DNA from: Parcubacteria group bacterium GW2011_GWA2_37_10
GTDB lineage: Bacteria > Patescibacteriota > Minisyncoccia > Minisyncoccales > Staskawiczbacteraceae
Assembly: GCA_000992015.1 (NCBI GenBank)
Contig: LBSQ01000001.1
Location: 19,473 to 51,606 of the forward strand
DNA: 32,134 nucleotides
Direction: 5' to 3'
In this document: one piece after another, positions 30,591 through 32,134 of the stretch
How positions within the stretch are numbered: the stretch's first letter is position 1
How the letters are laid out: the number at the start of each line of letters is the position of its first letter
Position numbers and translations under genes: made by a program
Notes under the pieces: generated by a model
Database searches by the model: none
Seen by the model: only the letters and a program-made list of their open reading frames with translations
What the model was told of the DNA's origin: nothing

Positions 30591-31991
30591 TATTAATTTA
30601 TAATCATTAGTGTCTTCTTTTTGGCCCGCCAAAATAATACTGCCATTAATCGTATTTCTAAGACACGAAATAATAAAACGACAATTAATATCCTCTAAAC
30701 CATCTATGTTGGGTTTATTGATTAAATCATTTCGCATCTTATTTTTTAATTCCTCAAAGTTTTTTATTTTTTGGCATGCAGGGTGGAAAAAATAAGATGC
30801 GCTTCCCAAAACATAGGTTGTCTTACCGGCGAGGGCTGATTCCATTCCAACGGTGCTGGTCAAAGTGATGACAGCTGCTGATTTTTTAACAATCTGTCCC
30901 ACGTTCTCGCGCGGAGAAATTAAAACCACATTAGGCAGTTCTTTTAGTTTTTTATAAAAACTTCCGGATCTCAACCCAACACAGCCCGGATGCTCTTTCA
31001 CATACAATTTATAAGGAAAGGGCAGGGCAAAGGCGATATTTTTAATGGTGGTTAGTTGGTCGGAGTAATAAGTTGCCCAAATAGATGTAGAAGCTTCCGG
31101 CGGACCCTGCAAAGGATAAAAGAAAAAATTATCATTATCGCTGATTTTAGAAAAAACATTTTTCTGAAATAAAATTTTAAGCTTTCTTTTTTCCGCCTTC
31201 CATGGAGTAGTAAGCGCATACCTCAAAGCGATTTCTGTTTCGTAATCAAAATTTTTAAACTTTTTGCTTCTAAAAAAACATCTCAACAAAAAGGGACCCG
31301 CTTCTTTTATTCTTTTAATATAGTGTTTTAAAATACTTAACTGAGTAAGATAATTTCCCGCCATACCCAAATTAAAATAAGAAGGCAAGGACTCATGGGT
31401 TATAAATTTCTCTATAAAGTTTTGAGCAAATTCTTTTTCTTTTACCGATATATCCTCGTTCCTGATCTCTTTAAAAGTTTTTTCATATTTTGAAAAGGTA
31501 AATTCCGAATCGTAAATGTCTAATCTGCCCTCAAATCTGGAGTTGCCCAACCCAAAATATGGTGCATTGTTGATTTTGCAAAAGTTATAAGCAATTTCGT
31601 GGAATAAACCCGCTGGCGGTTCACCTATTATTACATCTGGTTTTTCCTGCAAAAATAGAAATTCAAAAAATTGATAGGTCTGGGATATTACATTAAACGA
31701 ATTATTATAGCCAAAGAAGCCCGATGGCTTATATCTGTCAAAAGTAGGAAAAAATTCTTTCCACGATAAATTGCCGAACTCTTTTTGGCCTGGTTTATAA
31801 TTTTTAACGCACCAGTCAACCCTAGAGATAAATTTAGCTTTATCGGAAAAAATTTTCTTCTTGGTAAATTCAATAATCTTGCTATTCATAGCAATCAAGC
31901 ATTCATCTCCTTGTTCTATTGCCTGTTCGGCTAATTTAGCGAAAAATTCCGGGAAGCACGAAGAGTTATTTACTATGAAAAGCCATTTCAT
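30549..31991 (-). CDS. Capsule polysaccharide synthesis protein (KpsS/KpsC-like, PF05159 type)
   Basis: Family members transfer beta-Kdo in capsule linker synthesis, though many distant homologs have unknown donors. The protein is 480 residues. Seen in the C-terminal half: NDNFFFYPLQGPPEASTSI, YYSDQLTTIKNIAFALPFPYKLYVKEHPGCVGLR, PNVVLISPRENVGQIVKKSAAVITLTSTVGMESALAGKTTYVLG. These match the GT-B-like donor domain of the family. The N-terminal half (KWLFIVNNSSCFPEFFAKLAEQAIEQGDECLIAM; DVIIGEPPAGLFHEIAYNFC) is the acceptor-side Rossmann domain. The last 13 codons lie in the 164-base palindrome, so the native C-terminus may have been replaced. Its ATG overlaps the stop of the flippase fragment. 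Confidence 0.8.
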   Translation of the reverse strand: MKWLFIVNNSSCFPEFFAKLAEQAIEQGDECLIAMNSKIIEFTKKKIFSDKAKFISRVDWCVKNYKPGQKEFGNLSWKEFFPTFDRYKPSGFFGYNNSFNVISQTYQFFEFLFLQEKPDVIIGEPPAGLFHEIAYNFCKINNAPYFGLGNSRFEGRLDIYDSEFTFSKYEKTFKEIRNEDISVKEKEFAQNFIEKFITHESLPSYFNLGMAGNYLTQLSILKHYIKRIKEAGPFLLRCFFRSKKFKNFDYETEIALRYALTTPWKAEKRKLKILFQKNVFSKISDNDNFFFYPLQGPPEASTSIWATYYSDQLTTIKNIAFALPFPYKLYVKEHPGCVGLRSGSFYKKLKELPNVVLISPRENVGQIVKKSAAVITLTSTVGMESALAGKTTYVLGSASYFFHPACQKIKNFEELKNKMRNDLINKPNIDGLEDINCRFIISCLRNTINGSIILAGQKEDTNDYKLIYLELRNAFRTNLL

Positions 31992-32134
31992 ATTTGCGTA
32001 TTTTTAATAAACGGTTTAATTAATTCCCTTAAAAAAGCGACTTCTTTTTTACCGACGCCTTTAAATAAAAATATCAAAATACCATAAATAAAAGCGCCTA
32101 AAATAATTGATAATATAACATTAAACATACCCCA
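31988..32134 (-). CDS. C-terminus of a membrane protein, probably a second flippase (partial)
   Basis: The reverse strand is open from the window edge for 48 codons to a TGA at 31988-31990, overlapping the next ATG (ATGA). It reads WGMFNVILSIILGAFIYGILIFLFKGVGKKE...: one hydrophobic segment followed by a basic tail, the usual end of Wzx/MurJ-like proteins. Too little is visible for a firm name. It is not in the ORF track because it is short and cut by the edge. Confidence 0.55.
   Translation of the reverse strand, partial: WGMFNVILSIILGAFIYGILIFLFKGVGKKEVAFLRELIKPFIKNTQI

Noticed and set aside
31605-31630. CCGCCAGCGGG in the capsule gene, similar to the palindrome at 277-296
   Set aside because: Only 11 bases match, there is no second arm, and GEPPAGLFHE reads like native family sequence.
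1-32134. CRISPR arrays, tRNA or rRNA genes, transposase genes
   Set aside because: No regularly spaced direct repeats with unique spacers, no recognisable tRNA or rRNA segments, and no transposase or integrase motifs in any frame of the track.

Overview
The window looks like chromosome from an AT-rich bacterium of the Candidate Phyla Radiation (Patescibacteria, Parcubacteria-like). The evidence is mixed. Genes are tightly packed with 4-11 base overlaps, and most starts lack a clear Shine-Dalgarno. A secreted metalloprotease ends in a coiled coil plus a peptidoglycan-binding tail of a type I associate with these phyla. Short GC-rich palindromic repeats are inserted in frame into proteins. The lineage call is inference; no rRNA or other marker gene is present.

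Layout. (1) Positions 1-5806, minus strand: a housekeeping block with secA (runs off the left edge), a pyruvoyl-type AdoMet decarboxylase family gene, hpf/raiA, murB and a frameshifted secreted metalloprotease. (2) Positions 5880-9964, minus: a four-gene unit for a modified nucleotide sugar, with PIG-L deacetylase, hexapeptide acetyltransferase, DegT aminotransferase and PglF/CapD-type 4,6-dehydratase, behind its own promoter. (3) Positions 10025-11034: a GC-rich single-gene unit encoding a PP2C-like phosphatase, with its own promoter and terminator. (4) Positions 11051-22225, minus: a glycan assembly cluster with WbqC, initiating sugar transferase, GT4, a decayed epimerase, GT2, methyltransferase, Wzx flippase, asparagine synthetase, a UDP-sugar dehydrogenase-like protein, an epimerase and a GT-C-like membrane protein carrying an 18-base tandem repeat. 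(5) Positions 22249-27559: an ADP-heptose module with HldD, an HldE2-GmhB fusion, HldE1 kinase, a cupin and a GT9 heptosyltransferase, interrupted by a GC-rich Nudix-like gene on the opposite strand. (6) Positions 27563-32134, minus: TylF-like methyltransferase, GT4, methyltransferase, KpsS/C-like capsule protein and the tail of a second flippase.

How it works together. Most of the window builds a surface glycan. Sugars are activated and modified, loaded on a lipid carrier by the sugar transferase, extended by GT2/GT4/GT9 enzymes and exported by Wzx. Four of the five enzymatic functions of the ADP-heptose route are present; GmhA was not seen.

The most unusual signal is a pair of foreign-looking genes, PP2C-like and Nudix-like. 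Each sampled at 34/60 G+C in one line, against 17/60 in one line of a neighbouring gene. Each has a TTGACA-N17-TAG(C/G)AT promoter, a strong Shine-Dalgarno and a hairpin-plus-T-run terminator. They look like 'moron'-style cassettes dropped into the glycan locus. Other points of interest are several families of in-frame palindromic repeats, a 164-base imperfect palindrome at a gene junction, and two broken genes.
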